Below, one piece after another: positions 38,428 through 51,540 of a DNA stretch of 64,000 bases. Location of the stretch: the NCBI GenBank assembly GCA_029706075.1, contig JAINUG010000015.1, positions 5,664,154 through 5,728,153 on the forward strand, given 5' to 3'. The translations under genes were made by a program, and so were the position numbers. How positions within the stretch are numbered: position 1 is the stretch's first letter; every line of letters starts with the position of its first letter. Origin of the DNA: Aldrovandia affinis (Eukaryota > Chordata > Actinopteri > Notacanthiformes > Halosauridae). Below the pieces are notes generated by a model, which saw nothing but the letters and a program-made list of their open reading frames with translations, had not been told where the DNA came from and ran no database searches.

Positions 38428-38948
38428 CAGGTAACTGCCAAATTAAGGTAACACTTCAATGTCCTTTATATGAAGGGTTCTGGTGGTTCTGTTATGGTGT
38501 GGGGTGCATTTTCCTTGCACGGTTTAGGTCCACTCAACCCCTTAAAGGTAAACACAGATAAATACAAAGCCATTCTGAGCAATCACCATCATCCTATGGT
38601 AAAGCATTTCTATCCTGATGGGAGTGGTTTCTTCCAGGATAACAATGCTCCCATCCACAAGGCATGAGTGGTCACTGAATGGTTTGATGAGCATGAAAAT
38701 GATGTAAACCATATGTCATGGCTGTCTCAGTCACCAGATCTCAACCCAATTGAACACTTATGGGAGAATCTGGAGCAGTGCCTGAGAGTGTTTTCCACCA
38801 CCACCAACATGGTGGAATTCAAATGATGGAATGATGGAAGGGTGTTGCATCCCTCCAATAAAGTTTCAGACACTTAGAATCTATCCCAAGGCCATGGTGG
38901 CCCAACACCCTAGTAAGACTTGTGATGTTTCCTTTATCTTTGGCTGTA
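38428..38948 (+). mobile_element. Tc1-like transposon, family 1, 5'-deleted copy
   Basis: It begins CAGGTAACTGCCAAATTAAG, the same terminal sequence as the element at 18285, and ends in a decayed GTTTCCTTTATCTTTGGCTG. The + strand encodes the C-terminal transposase (GSGGSVMVWGAF, GPLNPL, FFQDNNAPIHK, SPDLNPIEHLWENLEQCL). It is interrupted by a stop after IHKA and lacks the N-terminal half. The TA duplications are no longer visible. Unlike the copy at 18.3 kb, this one keeps the catalytic Glu (LNPIE). Confidence 0.8.
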
Positions 38949-39351
38949 GTTCATTCATTTGTGCTTCTGTGCAATTATTAGGCTGTGTTAATTTGCTCTG
39001 TCCTTTTTCTGAGTGGTTAAATACACTTTGAAACTTCGTGAACTCCTTATGTCTACGCACAATGTTTTTTCTTACAATTATTTAATTTATTTTGTTGTAC
39101 ATATTAATTCCAGCATCACGGCCAGCATGGTCAATAATGACAAATAATAACATGAAAATGATGAAAACCACATCATTTCTAACAGTTTTTTCATAGAAAA
39201 GTGTACCATTAGCATCAACAGTGGCACATATATAGTATTACAACAGTGCATGTTGATAGCCTACCACTGCTGTTCTGGTCTCCAATTTTCTCATCAGCTG
39301 TTCCAATGTCCCCCAAAATCAGCTCGCAGCTTACATCCCCATAAATGTATT
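38949..39351. other. Spacer between Tc1 relic and SINE
   Basis: A+T-rich; nothing recognised. Confidence 0.5.
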
Positions 39352-39660
39352 TCTAATTTTTCCCAATTTTTTCTCTCTCAATTTGGTTGCCAATTATACC
39401 CTATATTTATCTCAATTCACCCTCCCCCACGAGTCCGCCGCTCGTCCTCCGGGTCGAGACACTATTTCCGGGCCGATTATATATCCGCCTCTTCCGAGAC
39501 GGAATTCTACCACAGACTTTTTCCTGCTCCTCGACGGACTCGTGCCGGCTCACCCTCCCCCCTCCCCCGGAGGCGGACAGTCAAACGCCGCCTCCGATCG
39601 GGGCTGACGACCAGGGCTGATCTGGTAGAGACGTGGGTTTCGAACCGCATGCCTGAGTCA
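39352..39660 (-). mobile_element. Second copy of the tRNA-type SINE, 5'-truncated
   Basis: Read on the minus strand it parallels the 19.6-kb insert through the whole body: GAGGAGCAGGAAAAA, GGTAGAATTCCGTCTCGGAA, GGCGGACTCGTGGGGGAGGG, TGGCAACCAAATTG. It retains a perfect B box GGTTCGAAACC (+ coordinates 39636-39646) but no A box. Its body has an extra stretch (about 39459-39485) absent from the first copy. No clear target duplication was found. Confidence 0.8.
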
Positions 39661-42600
39661 AAGGATTTTTTATGGCTTAAAATGATGCCAGCATGTAAAC
39701 CTCTCTGATAAAGGCATGGAATATCAAATTAACGAGGGCCGAGAGGACAACTGACATTTTCACAAAGGCCTTATGGTTTCCATTCAGGGGTAGGTGCATG
39801 GCACTGTATATACAAACACTAATGAGGACAACCTTTTACGCAGAATACATTCTTTTTTGAATGCTCTGATGAAATTGATCTTGCTACAGTACGATGCTTT
39901 GCCAGCGTGTTTCAGTTGGCTGTTCTCCACGCTGTCTCGAGACGCACTTGTCTCTTCTCCATGCTCTTTCCCTTCACAGTATACAGAAGGACTTTTATGC
40001 TTCCAGTTGGTCATATTCATACTTGATCTTTGTTACACCTTTCTGTTTTAATTTGCCCGCGCCCCCTGCTCACACAGCAGAGACAGAGACAGCTCTGTGC
40101 CGCTTTAATGAGCCGAGCGTTTGCACAACCAGGTTAGGACCTGTCCACTCTCAGCCCGAGGCAGCTCTCCCATCGCAGACTGCTAATTATGCACGGTCAC
40201 ACGGACACGAAGGCCGCTGCTGAGGAGACTGGAACAGCCATACACCAGGAGAAACCAGACATCATGTCTCTGCTCCATGTCCACATTGATAGGGTGAGAT
40301 CTCTGATCCTGAGGCTGGCTTCTGAGAGCGAGACCATGGTGTGCTTTAACTTCATATGCATGCAATCTTTACCTGCATGATGACAGCCAGTGGGACAAAT
40401 GGAAATGCAGCAATGGCACTTGCTGGCTCTCAACGAAGGTGAGACTCTACTTAGGGACAGGAGGAGGACATAAGAGAAAGTTAAATTGCAAGTCTTTCAG
40501 TGGGTGTTTTTTTATATAGGAAACCTAATTTGTTTGACCTAATTTATTGATTTTACAGTGCTTCATGAAGTTATTAAATCATAAGAAAATATTCACAAAG
40601 GCACATTAATTGTTTACTACATGTTAATGTTCCTAAATTAATGTGAATATATGATGATGTCATGGAATTGAAAATTGAGTTAAAACACTTTAGATAGAGA
40701 AAAGCAACATTTAGTCAAATATCCAGACTCACTGTTCAGTAACTTAATTAGAGGGTTAGATCACTGCCGGCCCAAATGAATGTCGTTCATTTACAGATAC
40801 AAGCTCATCACATGATCAGGGTGCCACGGGGCTTAGTTAACAAGTGATTTTATGTTAAGAATCACATTTAAATTTGAACAAAGAGTCGTCTTGATCCTAC
40901 GGTATCCAATATTGCTTTCACATTCTTATATAAATTAAACCATTGCTTATAATAAGTAAAGCCATTTTAGTAATTCTGTTTCTGTGGTGTGTATAATGGA
41001 CATAGCAGGTGGTGACATTCCAGAGTCCCCTTGCAGCTTTTCACTGGTCAGTGGTAAGCTCAAGTTTAAACAGATTTGATGAATAGCTGCTAAACTCTCT
41101 ATTTGAAGATGGTTGAGAGATTATAAATACCAGTAGGGCTAAACCTACAAATCTGATAAGATATAATTTCTGTTCATCAGGTGTATTTAATGTTTCCCTA
41201 TCCAATATAAGTGGTATTAAGTGCTATTTGCTCAGCATATCTATGTTGCCGTTAAACAGCTGGCCTGGACGTTTTTATGGTGCGTGGAGTAGGCCACAAT
41301 GATAGCCGCACAAATAACATGTATAAATAATAAGCCAGCCCCTCCATCCCATTTAAGACCCCTTCTCACGTTTCCTGGTTCTCTTCACCCTCATTCTCCT
41401 TTCACTTAGCCCCACCCTGCATGTAATCTCTTAGACTCTTTTAAAGCTCAATAAGTCTGCATCTTCTCTGCATCGCTTGTTATTCCTATTCACGTTTGGC
41501 CTACTGTTCTTTAGACTTTGCATTGATTTCTCATTGCATCGTTTTCTTCACCATCTCAACTTAAAATGAAAATGTAAATGAGAAATGAAAGGGTCCGTGT
41601 GTCTGCACAATTGCAAACAACGATTCGGCTCTCGCTGTGACATTCACTGCTGCGGTTGTAGTTGTGGTTTTGGAAATGGTGCCCATGTTCTTGGGAAATA
41701 AATCTGAAGCATTTAATCGAAGTTGACGTAAGGTCTCCCACGTCTCCCTGCCATTTATTTGTTTGTTTTCTTCTCTTTGATGCACGCAGGCCAGGCATTA
41801 TGGGTGCCCCACTGGCCGTGGGCACGGAGGAGACGTGCAAGGAATTCCAACCCCAGCCGCTTGTTTAAAAAGTGCCACCCTAGCAGAGACTGTGACAGGT
41901 CCTAACAGGGAGTGCCCAGTCTGGCTCTCAGGATCAATGTGAGGCCACAATACTGCTGGGCACCAGAGACCTCATTAAGATCAGTCAGATTGTTCTGCGT
42001 TACAGTGCTGTTCGTAAACAAGCAGCAAATATAGTAACTGGGAAGTCACTGGGATTCGACAGTCACGACATGCTCTTTTATGAAATGCACTTTAAATACC
42101 ATGCATTGTGGATTGTTAATCTTCATCACTAAAACAATATTTGGTTTTATATAGTAGTTTTACGATCCCTAACGCAGAAGTGATTGTTTAATTCTATCGT
42201 TATAATTTCCTGTATGCTCCCCTATCCCCACTCCCACTGTCTCTTTGTAAATGAGAGGGGCTAGTGAGCATAGCGATGAGGGGGATGAATTAATTACGGG
42301 AGTTAATTAGGATTTCCTTCTGAAGTAATCAAGTGGTATTAAACACCCATGATCTTCCTCCACACCAATTAACAATTATTTTCTCCAAGGTTTTCAGCAG
42401 CGCTGCCACAGCGTGGTTCAGGTCAATTTGTCCGTCAAATTCTGTTCTCCAAAAGTCAGTATTTCATCTATGCTGAGTGCCAATAGACAAAATGATGCTC
42501 TCTGGAAGGAAATTCTTGCTGAATTCAGAATACAGACGTTCTGTGTTAGTTGCTTTATACTATCAATTGTGAACCAGTCATTTTCTCTATTGCTTGTACT

Positions 42601-44324
42601 GTATATGGGACCTATCAATAGTTGAGAGCAATTTAAATGTCTGGCACTAAAATTGAACACAAGACTGCACAGATGGTACAGTATGCAGTTGTTTGTAGTG
42701 ATCTATAGATCCACTACAGTTAGTTGCTATCAATGTTCTAGTATACTATATCTGGTGCATTGTAATGCTTTCTGGAAATACTCTCAAAATTGAGCCATAT
42801 GATTAAGTCTTAATCATTATTTGCATTCATTTAGCACATCCATTGAAGTGAAGTAGTTAGAAAGTTATGGGTATGATAAATAGCCCATTAAGTATATTGT
42901 GCTAAGGTTTAAGAAGCAGTGCTACTCCTTAATGCCATTCATGGTCTGAATACGTCTCTTGATTTTTGGTCTAGTGTATTCAAATGTAAGTGCAATGACT
43001 GTTTGGGACTGCCAAACAGTTCTCTAATGGCGTGATTTCAGCATTATTTTATTTAAACATGTACTATATGTATAGTTCAAATGTGCACAGACATAATTTA
43101 TTGTTCCACTTCAGCTGTTTTATCTGGAACACCTGGAATTGAAGGGGCATTGATGGGTTGTTTTGTTATGCTCATTTTGAATGGGTTTGTAAGTCTCCCC
43201 CTTCTTCTACTTTCTATTGTTTCTATTGTTTCTGTAATTTGTCATCTCTTTCTTTCCTTGTTTTGCATCAAGGGTGATCACCTATAAAGCACTTTGTACC
43301 TGTCTCTGTAGAATTAAACATAGGTCAGAGTGAATACTTCAAGCTTTACTCTTACAAAAGTGTCCAGTAATCCAAGTCAACTGTTAGCAGTAGACACAGA
43401 ATGAGAAGAACAAGTTTAAATAACATTGAGGTTTATGACCAGAACCTATCCTATCTCTGTTAAATTCACCAATCTGCCACTCTCTATGTGTGAGTGTGTG
43501 TGATTGATGAGGGGAAGAGTCAAAAGAAACCATGATCTAAAGCCTAAGTATCAGAGGAGGAAATCACTATCAAATTATTAAGGTGAGCATATGTACAAAA
43601 TGCTATTGAAATATTTGAAGGGGGTGTAGGGAAAGGGACAGGAATTACTAGAGGATTCAGTTTGCACAACACCTTTTCTCTCTCTCTCTCTCAATAATAT
43701 ACAGTTTTGAATACAAATTAACAACAAAATTGGCTTGTGCCAGCCTTGTTTGTGATACAGTTTCATTTTGGTCCTGTGTTGGTGAATGTGGATGAGCGCA
43801 ATGACAAAGCAGTATCATATGTTGGTTAACAACTGGTCTCAAGGCACAGGGAGGTATGCAAAGGACACAGTGAGCTGACAGGCCTCACAGTGCCCCCTGC
43901 TGCCTGACAGGTGTACTATAGAAATACCTTGACAGGTCCATTGTCAGACAATCTAATTTCTGAAATTGAATACAGATACTTTTCATTGACACTCATTTGT
44001 TGTAAATAACAGAACAGGCTGACATGTTCTAAACAGGAATAAATGCTCTAATTTATGAATTACGCTATTACCCTATCAATAAGTATTTTCATGTCTGCAG
44101 TATTCACACCAAATAGGAGGGTCACATTGGTTTTGGTTTTATGTAAAATGTTTCTTTGACATTCCTCCCTCTTTACATGCTTGCTTGTGTCATGACACAA
44201 TGGCAGAAATGTGAGGGAGTGATACCACACATGGTGGTCCAATACAAGACCCCTTCTCACCACAATAACAACAAAACAGCAGAGCAAACAAAAGGGGTGT
44301 AGTATAAGAGAAAAGGGGAGGGGC

Positions 44325-44327
<3 letters not shown>
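39661..44327. other. Intergenic, candidate regulatory desert
   Basis: Unique-looking sequence with no coding similarity, apart from blocks noted separately. Contains ATTAATTACGGGAGTTAATTAG near 42,289 (paired TAATTA cores; 22 bases, quoted as ATTAATTACGG and AGTTAATTAG), the type of site bound by homeodomain factors. Confidence 0.4.
40050..40260. promoter_or_regulatory. Candidate conserved non-coding block
   Basis: CpG-richer than its flanks (CCCGCGCCCC, GCCGCTTTAATGAGCCGAGC, GCTAATTATGCACGG), with TTTAATGAG and TAATTATGC homeodomain-type cores. No coding frame is convincing. Regulatory status is inferred from composition only. Confidence 0.25.
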
Positions 44328-44360
<33 letters not shown>

Positions 44361-44426
44361 TGTCAGCAGGCTCCTTAGCTGATTCTTGGTGAGGAGCAGA
44401 GGTTGCCAGACTGTGTGTGTGTGTGC

Positions 44427-44479
<53 letters not shown>
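44328..44479. repeat. (GA)n and (GT)n microsatellites
   Basis: (GA)n at 44328-44358, a 53-base unique spacer, then (GT)n at 44412-44425 and 44429-44479. The Thr-His frames across the complementary strand are repeat artefacts. Confidence 0.95.
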
Positions 44480-44480
<1 letters not shown>

Positions 44481-47400
44481 CCACCATTGAAAATGTGTGT
44501 TATTGTGTGCTGTGGTAAGTGGGTAATGGGGTGGGGGAGGAGGTGGAGCTTCACCTTGCCTCTTTTTTCTTCCTCTTTCCCTCCACCTCCTCCAGGGCTG
44601 CGCGCCACACTTTAATCTGTCACTGATTACTTGACAAGTAATCATTCTCAAGGGTGGAGAGCTGTTGGAGATCTTTTACGTGCCACTTACCAGCTGGGCT
44701 CTGACTTTAACCCTGTGAGTCCTGATGTCCCACACAGTCATGTCTCTCCTGCTCACTGCGTTAGTGTTCAGACACCACAGTCCCGAAACAGTCATTCAGG
44801 CAATTAGTGGACTACATCTCAGTGATTGTCAGTGGACGGTGGAGATGATATGCAGCTTTAAAAACTCTCTGAGCTCTGAAGAATGAGTTAATGATCCTCC
44901 AGTCAAAGTACAGTAACACACAGAAACGCGTACGCTCAGGCATGCTCTCACAGGAGTACAGCAGTAGCTAGCTGAGGTTATGTCTGAGAAAGTGGAGAAG
45001 TTTGGGTGCTCTCGCTAATTGTAATCAGTGCTCAGGGTTCACTGCTCTCTCTTACTGTAGGTGTCAGTGCTGCTGGAGGAGGTGGATGATTGTGATATTG
45101 AGGTGATTTGATTCAGCTGTGTGGAGACTCAATGAATGATTATTGGATTTGAATGGCTCCGCAAATCCTTATATACAAGTGCTAAAAGCTTCATTTTCAG
45201 ACCAGCGAAGGGGGAACAGTACAACTTATGTGTGATTTAATAAGACACAATCCAGTTAAAATGCAAATGAACACTGTTTGGAAGAGGATATTATGGCCTG
45301 CTGCACTAAAATAGGTTTCATTCTCTTTCTGTTCTGCCATACATTTCACTGCGCCAATCCCAATATCAGTTAACGGCTACCCTGTTAAGCAACAGATAAA
45401 GCCAGACTTGTCTTGATAGCTGATCTATATGCCCTAAAGAGGCAAGGCTAGTGGGCCAATAAGCACACAGGCTTCACAACAAAGGCCCAGCTGAAACTGG
45501 AGATGCTTTGATTCTCTGTGTCAGAGGACAGACTACATTCCCCAAAGGCTAATCCTCTGAGTTAAGTGACACAATGAGTTTGACGTATTTGATTGATGTG
45601 GCCACATTATAATTATATAGCATATGATGCAGCACATTATATAACACTGCAGTCTCTATGGCTTTATAACAATTTGTCTTTTCCTGGAGAGATCCATTTT
45701 AAAGGGGACATTTTCACACTGTCTCTCAGATATGTAGTCAAGCAGAGGCTTCAGTTAGATTTGCTTTGTCGATGAGACAGAGTGGTGACCTCCTCGTTGT
45801 CAGAAAGGAAGCGGCGGGATTCCTATTATTGCAGGAGCCATGACAAGCTCATTGGGAGTTTAAACTAAACGCAATATCACAGAGCTTCCTTGCCAATCCT
45901 TTAAAAAATCTGCACATCTTCAGAACTCCTGAAAAGTGGAATTCTGTCCCGGAGTGTGGGCATGCAAGGGGTGTAGGACATGCTTGCAGACCCTACCAAA
46001 TGCAGGTACTCTTAACCACACACTTATCAATACAACGCAGCAGCTTGCTGAAGCATTTCTATCACATACTTGATGCATCCATCATCTTCATTTTATGCGT
46101 GTAGCTAATTGTGTTCATACACAGTCATGTTCATTCAATACAATAACAATAAGAGATGCTAAAGATTCAATTTGCCCCTTTTTAGCCCTATATGTTAAAA
46201 CACATGGAAATCGTTACACTGGTCAGGTGAAACATTTGGATAGTTTGTTGCCATAAGGAGGCACAAGAATTCCTAGTAATGTGATTAGAATGGATCAACT
46301 GTTTCCTTTAGAATGACCTTAGCATATGTATATATTGTGTACATACTACATCCTCACTCATTAGTAAATTATTTCTACCTGATAAAATCTAGTCCTCTGG
46401 GGTTGGCACCTATACATATTTTCCTTCCGCCACAGTCCCAAAGGACACATTTGCTAAATGAGGTGGCTTGTTAAGCTCCTCCAAGCACATAAACATACAG
46501 TATAATGTACAAAAGAAGGCATTTCTGCTTGGCAAATAACATGTAAGGCACTTTTTTTACACAATTTCCTTGCAGGACTGAAAGCACGCCTGAAAGCACG
46601 CCTTTGAAAGCAAACGTCTCCGTTAAGGTTGTCCCCTTCTCTGTTGAAGGGCCGAATGTACCGTCCCATGCTGCCATCTCAGTGAGCAGCACTGTCCTTT
46701 GTAGAGAAGGACAGGTTCTGCTTTGTCTCTGGTTCTCGGAACCTGGGCCCGTCGACGGCGCAGATACCGCAGGGATCTAATTGAAGGCTGCCTGTTTACG
46801 CCGTTCCTAACAGGAGCGGGGTAATTAGCAAACAGCAATGGACCGACGCACACAATGCCCTGAATGCCTTTCAAGAAAGGCTGGAGAAGTGTTGGCCACA
46901 GCTGACCTCAATGCCAGCACTGGGGGGGGCAAGGAGAAACAGTCTGGACACAAAGGCCCAGAGGAGGTCAGCTGGACTGATCCATTTCAGACTGCCCAGC
47001 GGGGAGTCTGGGCTCAGATGTGTAAAGATGAGCTGCCAATACTCTTCTCTGAGGTGGTCTGTGTTGTTGTCCCTTGTCCCCTCCTTCTCACCCTTATCTG
47101 CCTCTCTGTTTATGTGGATCCTGGCCATCCGATTTCCTTTAACCTCACTTAGCATAACAATGGGGACCTGCCGGGACACTCTCCAGTATATAGTAAGGGC
47201 CGCTGTTGTATACCCGCAGGTCCATTCACTGGGTAACACCATGCGGCGCTGTAAAGTTCTGTTGGAGTCTGAATGCGACGGATGAACCCAGTAAATGTGC
47301 AAGCCAGACTTGTTCTGTCTGGGTGATTTACAGAGCTGGATTTCAGCAGGATCTCCCATTCAGCGTGGTCTATGGGCTTATTTTATGAGCATGCTCAGAG

Positions 47401-48447
47401 AGTACTGTTTAATGGACAGGAAAGATGCCTCTGTGTATTCCTGTAGCACTAAACTACAAACAGCATAGCAAATAGCTTTTCCCGTGAATACTCGGTGTAT
47501 AAACGGCATGAGACGGCAAAACAATGCCTCCTAAAAGCATCATCGCACGTCACGGCAAGCCTGCTGATATTACCTCAATAGAAGTGATTTTAGAAGCATT
47601 AGAAACAATAGAAACATTTACATACCCATAGAATGCCTTAAAATGCTATATTGTAAAGACAAATCTGTCTTTAGAGAGCATCAGAGCTTCATGTATTCAG
47701 TTTATGAGCGAAAGGGAAGAGCTTACACCACCACTAGCCAGATAAACATCTCTTGGTCCAGTCTGTGGCCAGTACTGTGTTACACACCACGGCATATGCT
47801 GTGCCATCCGAGATTTCTGTATTGAGAAACATAAGGCCTGAACCAGAACAGAAATGTAGTTCTTTATTCCTCTTTACATATCAGTGTAACATGGAGGGGG
47901 CATACTAGGTCTGTCATTCAGGATCAGACTTCATCAGTTTGGGTCCAGGTTTTACAGATGAACTGTCTAAAAGCTACTTTCATTTATCACAATCCTGTCA
48001 AAACCTTACTGAAGCCAAACAACTTATTGAGAACAATGATAACATTTTTAAGCACAATAAATTACAAAACCATTTATAACGCTTTGTTCCGGAATTTGTA
48101 ATGGCTCACTGCACATTTCAAATGGACTTTTTAAATAATGTTTGACTGCTCCGCCACATCACACACTGGGAAGCGCAATGCATTATGCATCACGTTCTGT
48201 TCTAGTGGCTTTAGACCACCTACGGCCCTAAAGGCCCACAGGCCTACAGGCAATCTATGCTTCCTTCAATAGAGTCAGGCATGTATTGCCTACATTATCA
48301 GGCTGAATATAACATTATTCAGAGGCAATCAAAGAATATGCTTCCTTTCTGCATCTTTTTTTTTCTCTGGGACTGTAGTAAATATTCAGTGTCACAATCG
48401 CATTTGAGAAAGTGACAAAATTATCTAGGGACTCTGGTAGGAGCTGA
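44480..48447. other. Intergenic, no recognised gene
   Basis: Unique-looking sequence. 46,560-47,300 is G+C-richer and carries overlapping frames on both strands (104-162 codons) without recognisable similarity. A 12-bp tandem pair TGAAAGCACGCC lies at 46579-46602. Confidence 0.4.
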
Positions 48448-48508
48448 GAGAGAGAGAGAGATAGCGAGAGAAGGAGAAAGAGAGACAGAGAGAGAAAGAA
48501 AGAGAGCT
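48448..48508. repeat. (GA)n-rich low-complexity tract
   Basis: GAGA repeats interrupted by TAGC, AAGG and ACAG units; the antisense Ser-Leu frame is an artefact. Confidence 0.9.
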
Positions 48509-49779
48509 GACAGAAGTGGCTCACAAGCTGATTTTTTCCTTTTTTTGGAGGTCATCTGTCTTTGAGAGTTCATGCCACTTTACTGTCTGATAAGACTTCT
48601 CTGTACGCGGTAGGCAATTGCTTTGTTTAAAGAGCCATTTTCCAAAAATCAGCAGAGCTGTAATTTAGCAGGGGGTGTTGACAGGGCCGGCTCGTGATTG
48701 TGAAAGTGCTTTCGTTAGGAAATTCACTGCGTGCTCAGACCTTGGGAGGGCCAGTCGAGCAAGCCTGAACTTGTCCCGGTGACATCACCGCCACATCGGT
48801 GACGCTCGCTGACTTAAAAATTGGCCCAGTAGGGATGGGTGCTGGACCAGTAAACTGGGTAAATACCATAGGATATCGTGTTCTAATACTGTCTATGGAA
48901 CAATTCATCATCCAACTCACATGCTCAATAGCAATTGTGTTTTTGCTTGACCTCAGTATAGCATGTCTACTTTATTTCCATGCCTCCTCGGCCTTCAAGA
49001 ACTTGGCCATTCTGGTCTGTTATCCACATGAGGGTGTTATAATTCTCTATAGTTCTTCTAATTTAAATATGTTAGGAATCACTCAAATCATAAGTAGACC
49101 AGACAGTATGCCAATGAAATTGAGTGTTTGTTCATGGGTAGGTTGCCTGTCAGATCAATGGGCTCAGTATCTCTTTTTCTCACTGTTGAAGTGTAAAATG
49201 CTGGTGAGAATGCCGTGGGTCTAGTGATTCTGTATTGGTGGAACATAGTCTTGTTGAACAGGACACTGACATGTCTTTCATAATAAAATACATTACCGTG
49301 ATGCTCTTCATCAGCAAACACACAGGTCAGGATTTTGAATCTGACTGTGGTTGACACAGAAAATCATTATTCTGTGATGTTCCTGCTTTAACATCTGCAC
49401 ATACAAGCAGAGTGTAAACATTATATGGAACAAAATAAGTAACTCCTGGTTGGTAGTTTTAGATTGCGTTTGAATGGAATGGAACATTCCCTCATTTTCT
49501 TCTTAATGAAAAAAGGGTAGATATTCGTTTTTAATAGTTTAATATGCAATGTTAACATGCAGTTTCGACTGCTCCCATCTCATTCATAGCTGCGCTTTCC
49601 CTCTCACAAATGGAGCTGCACCTCATTAAAGAGGCCCTTAGAACAAACCAAAGGTTTGCATGTAATGTTCTTTTCTTCCATACCCAATGATAAGCAAGCT
49701 AACAGTCTGCTCCCTGGTGGTGAGACCTGATACTGCAGCACAACAGGTGCACCTGAGCACAATGGTGTCGGTTTTACAA

Positions 49780-50260
49780 TTGAGATCAAGACTCACTTAG
49801 TTAACTCTACAAGACCTCACGGTGAAACATTGCATTATGTCTATTTACTGCGTTACCCTTCAGCTGCCGGTGGTTTCAGCGATGCGCAGGATTTGAGAAG
49901 TGAGCTTTTCAAGTGTCTGCATCCCTCATCCTGTCCCTCGGGCAAGCTATAATTATCCCGGGACTGCCACAGATTTTCGGCAAAGAGAGCAAATCACGGT
50001 TTATTTACCGCAATGATGGGGTTAGCGGGACAATCAACGGCTCTCCTCTTCAAAAAATCATAACCGGCCGCCCGCCCTTCACACTCAGTGACTGTGGAGC
50101 TGTGGAGCCCTACTAATGTGAGTCTGCGGAGTCCTGATAATCTTTCAGGCCAGGATGCGCGCATCAATACCGTCTACTGAGGCCCTAGTGGCCTAATCAC
50201 GGTGATGAGCTCTATTGTAAAAATTTGACCTTGTCTTGATGTCCGCCAGGGGAGGACATT
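49780..50260. promoter_or_regulatory. Candidate conserved non-coding block
   Basis: A locally G+C and CpG-richer stretch with AAGCTATAATTATCCCGGGA (homeodomain-like TAATTA) and ACCGGCCGCCCGCCC. Unique, non-coding by inspection. The regulatory role is inferred. Confidence 0.25.
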
Positions 50261-51079
50261 GTCGGGGGTCATAAAAGAAAAACCTGATTGCAAAGTACCA
50301 AAAAACCCTGCAAATAATAGTTTCTATCTATTTAACTGTGGAAGGATATGATTCAGATGGGACAGGGATGACGGCTTCACGCGCCAGATCAAAATCAAAC
50401 TGTGGAGTAGAGAGCAAATTAAATGGTCCGGTCCAATTAGGCTCCCATCTAACGAGTGTGCGATCCAGCATAGATCAGACCTAATGAACACATGTTATAG
50501 CACATGCCCTATGTTATAGGTGGACCTGTGTGTGGTCGCTGTCAGGCTTGATAAAGGGCCATCAACTATACTTTTGGCACCTTGTTGTTGACAGCGACAA
50601 ATTAAAGACTGCCTTTTTGCAAACATTAAAATAACATGCTTCCATGGAGGTTGGGAATGGCTGATTCTGGCTAATGTTTGGATGTGTATGCATGTGTAAC
50701 AAATCATTTCCCTCCAACGAAGGTAGTAACTAATAACAGATCACACAGGGCTGGCTTTGCATAAGTACGAAAAAGATTTTTTATTTATTTGTTAATGCTT
50801 TCAAGCGTACAAAATATATAATATAAATCAACAGAGCTGAGATAAGTAGCCTACTCCTTTCAAGTATGGATCAGTGATCTAAATTTAAAAAAGGCCAAGA
50901 CCTTCACGGCGTGACTGCAGAGAGATGTGTGCGGATCTGTTTGTGTTTAAATGTTGAGGAGAAAGCCGTGAAAAGCCACAAGGAAGAAGTACATTCTGAC
51001 CCAGGTTCTTCAGATAAGACTTCAACCAAATAAATCAGAAGATAGCACTCCCTGTCAGGGCTAACACAGAGGAGCAACG

Positions 51080-51540
51080 TTAAAACAAGCCATAACCCTT
51101 AAAGAAGTGGCCTTTGAAATTATTTTCATTTGAAATCATTATCACGACGTATAATTTTCTGAGCAGCCATGTGAGCGAGCGTTTATTGTGATTACATTCT
51201 GATGGTTTCGCCTGGAACACTCTAATCCCCATTGCGTGGCCATGGAGTTCCTTTTTGTCCCCCTCAATGCCAAGGTGGTAAAAAACCTTTGTGGCCGACC
51301 TGAGATATGGACCGCACCTTCGGACACGGCAAGTCCGCACTTGTGCCGATTACTGATTAGACACGTAAATTCCTGGCTGGAACAATCAGGCGTTCTGTTA
51401 GCACAATGTGAGCTGTCACAGGGCCCATCAGACCGGGGGGCATTAGCTGCTCTGTGAATAGCAGGTATGTGGAGTGTGGCTGTAACCCCGTTGAGCACGC
51501 CCGGGCAATGGGGATTTGGCTGTTTCCTCTTCAAGAGCAT
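51080..51540. promoter_or_regulatory. Candidate conserved non-coding block
   Basis: Balanced composition with scattered CpG and overlapping open frames on both strands (132 codons antisense at 51142-51540), none resembling a protein. Stop-poor, balanced sequence in a desert often marks conserved non-coding DNA; this is inference only. Confidence 0.2.

Noticed and set aside
39250..39708. 152-codon Pro/Ser-rich + strand frame
   Set aside because: It is the antisense of the second SINE copy.
46838..47359. Frames of 104-162 codons on both strands
   Set aside because: Overlapping on opposite strands, no recognised domain; G+C-rich non-coding is more likely.
48799..49224. 141-codon + strand frame with hydrophobic stretches
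   Set aside because: No homologous pattern, no exon signals and no partner exons; I cannot support it.
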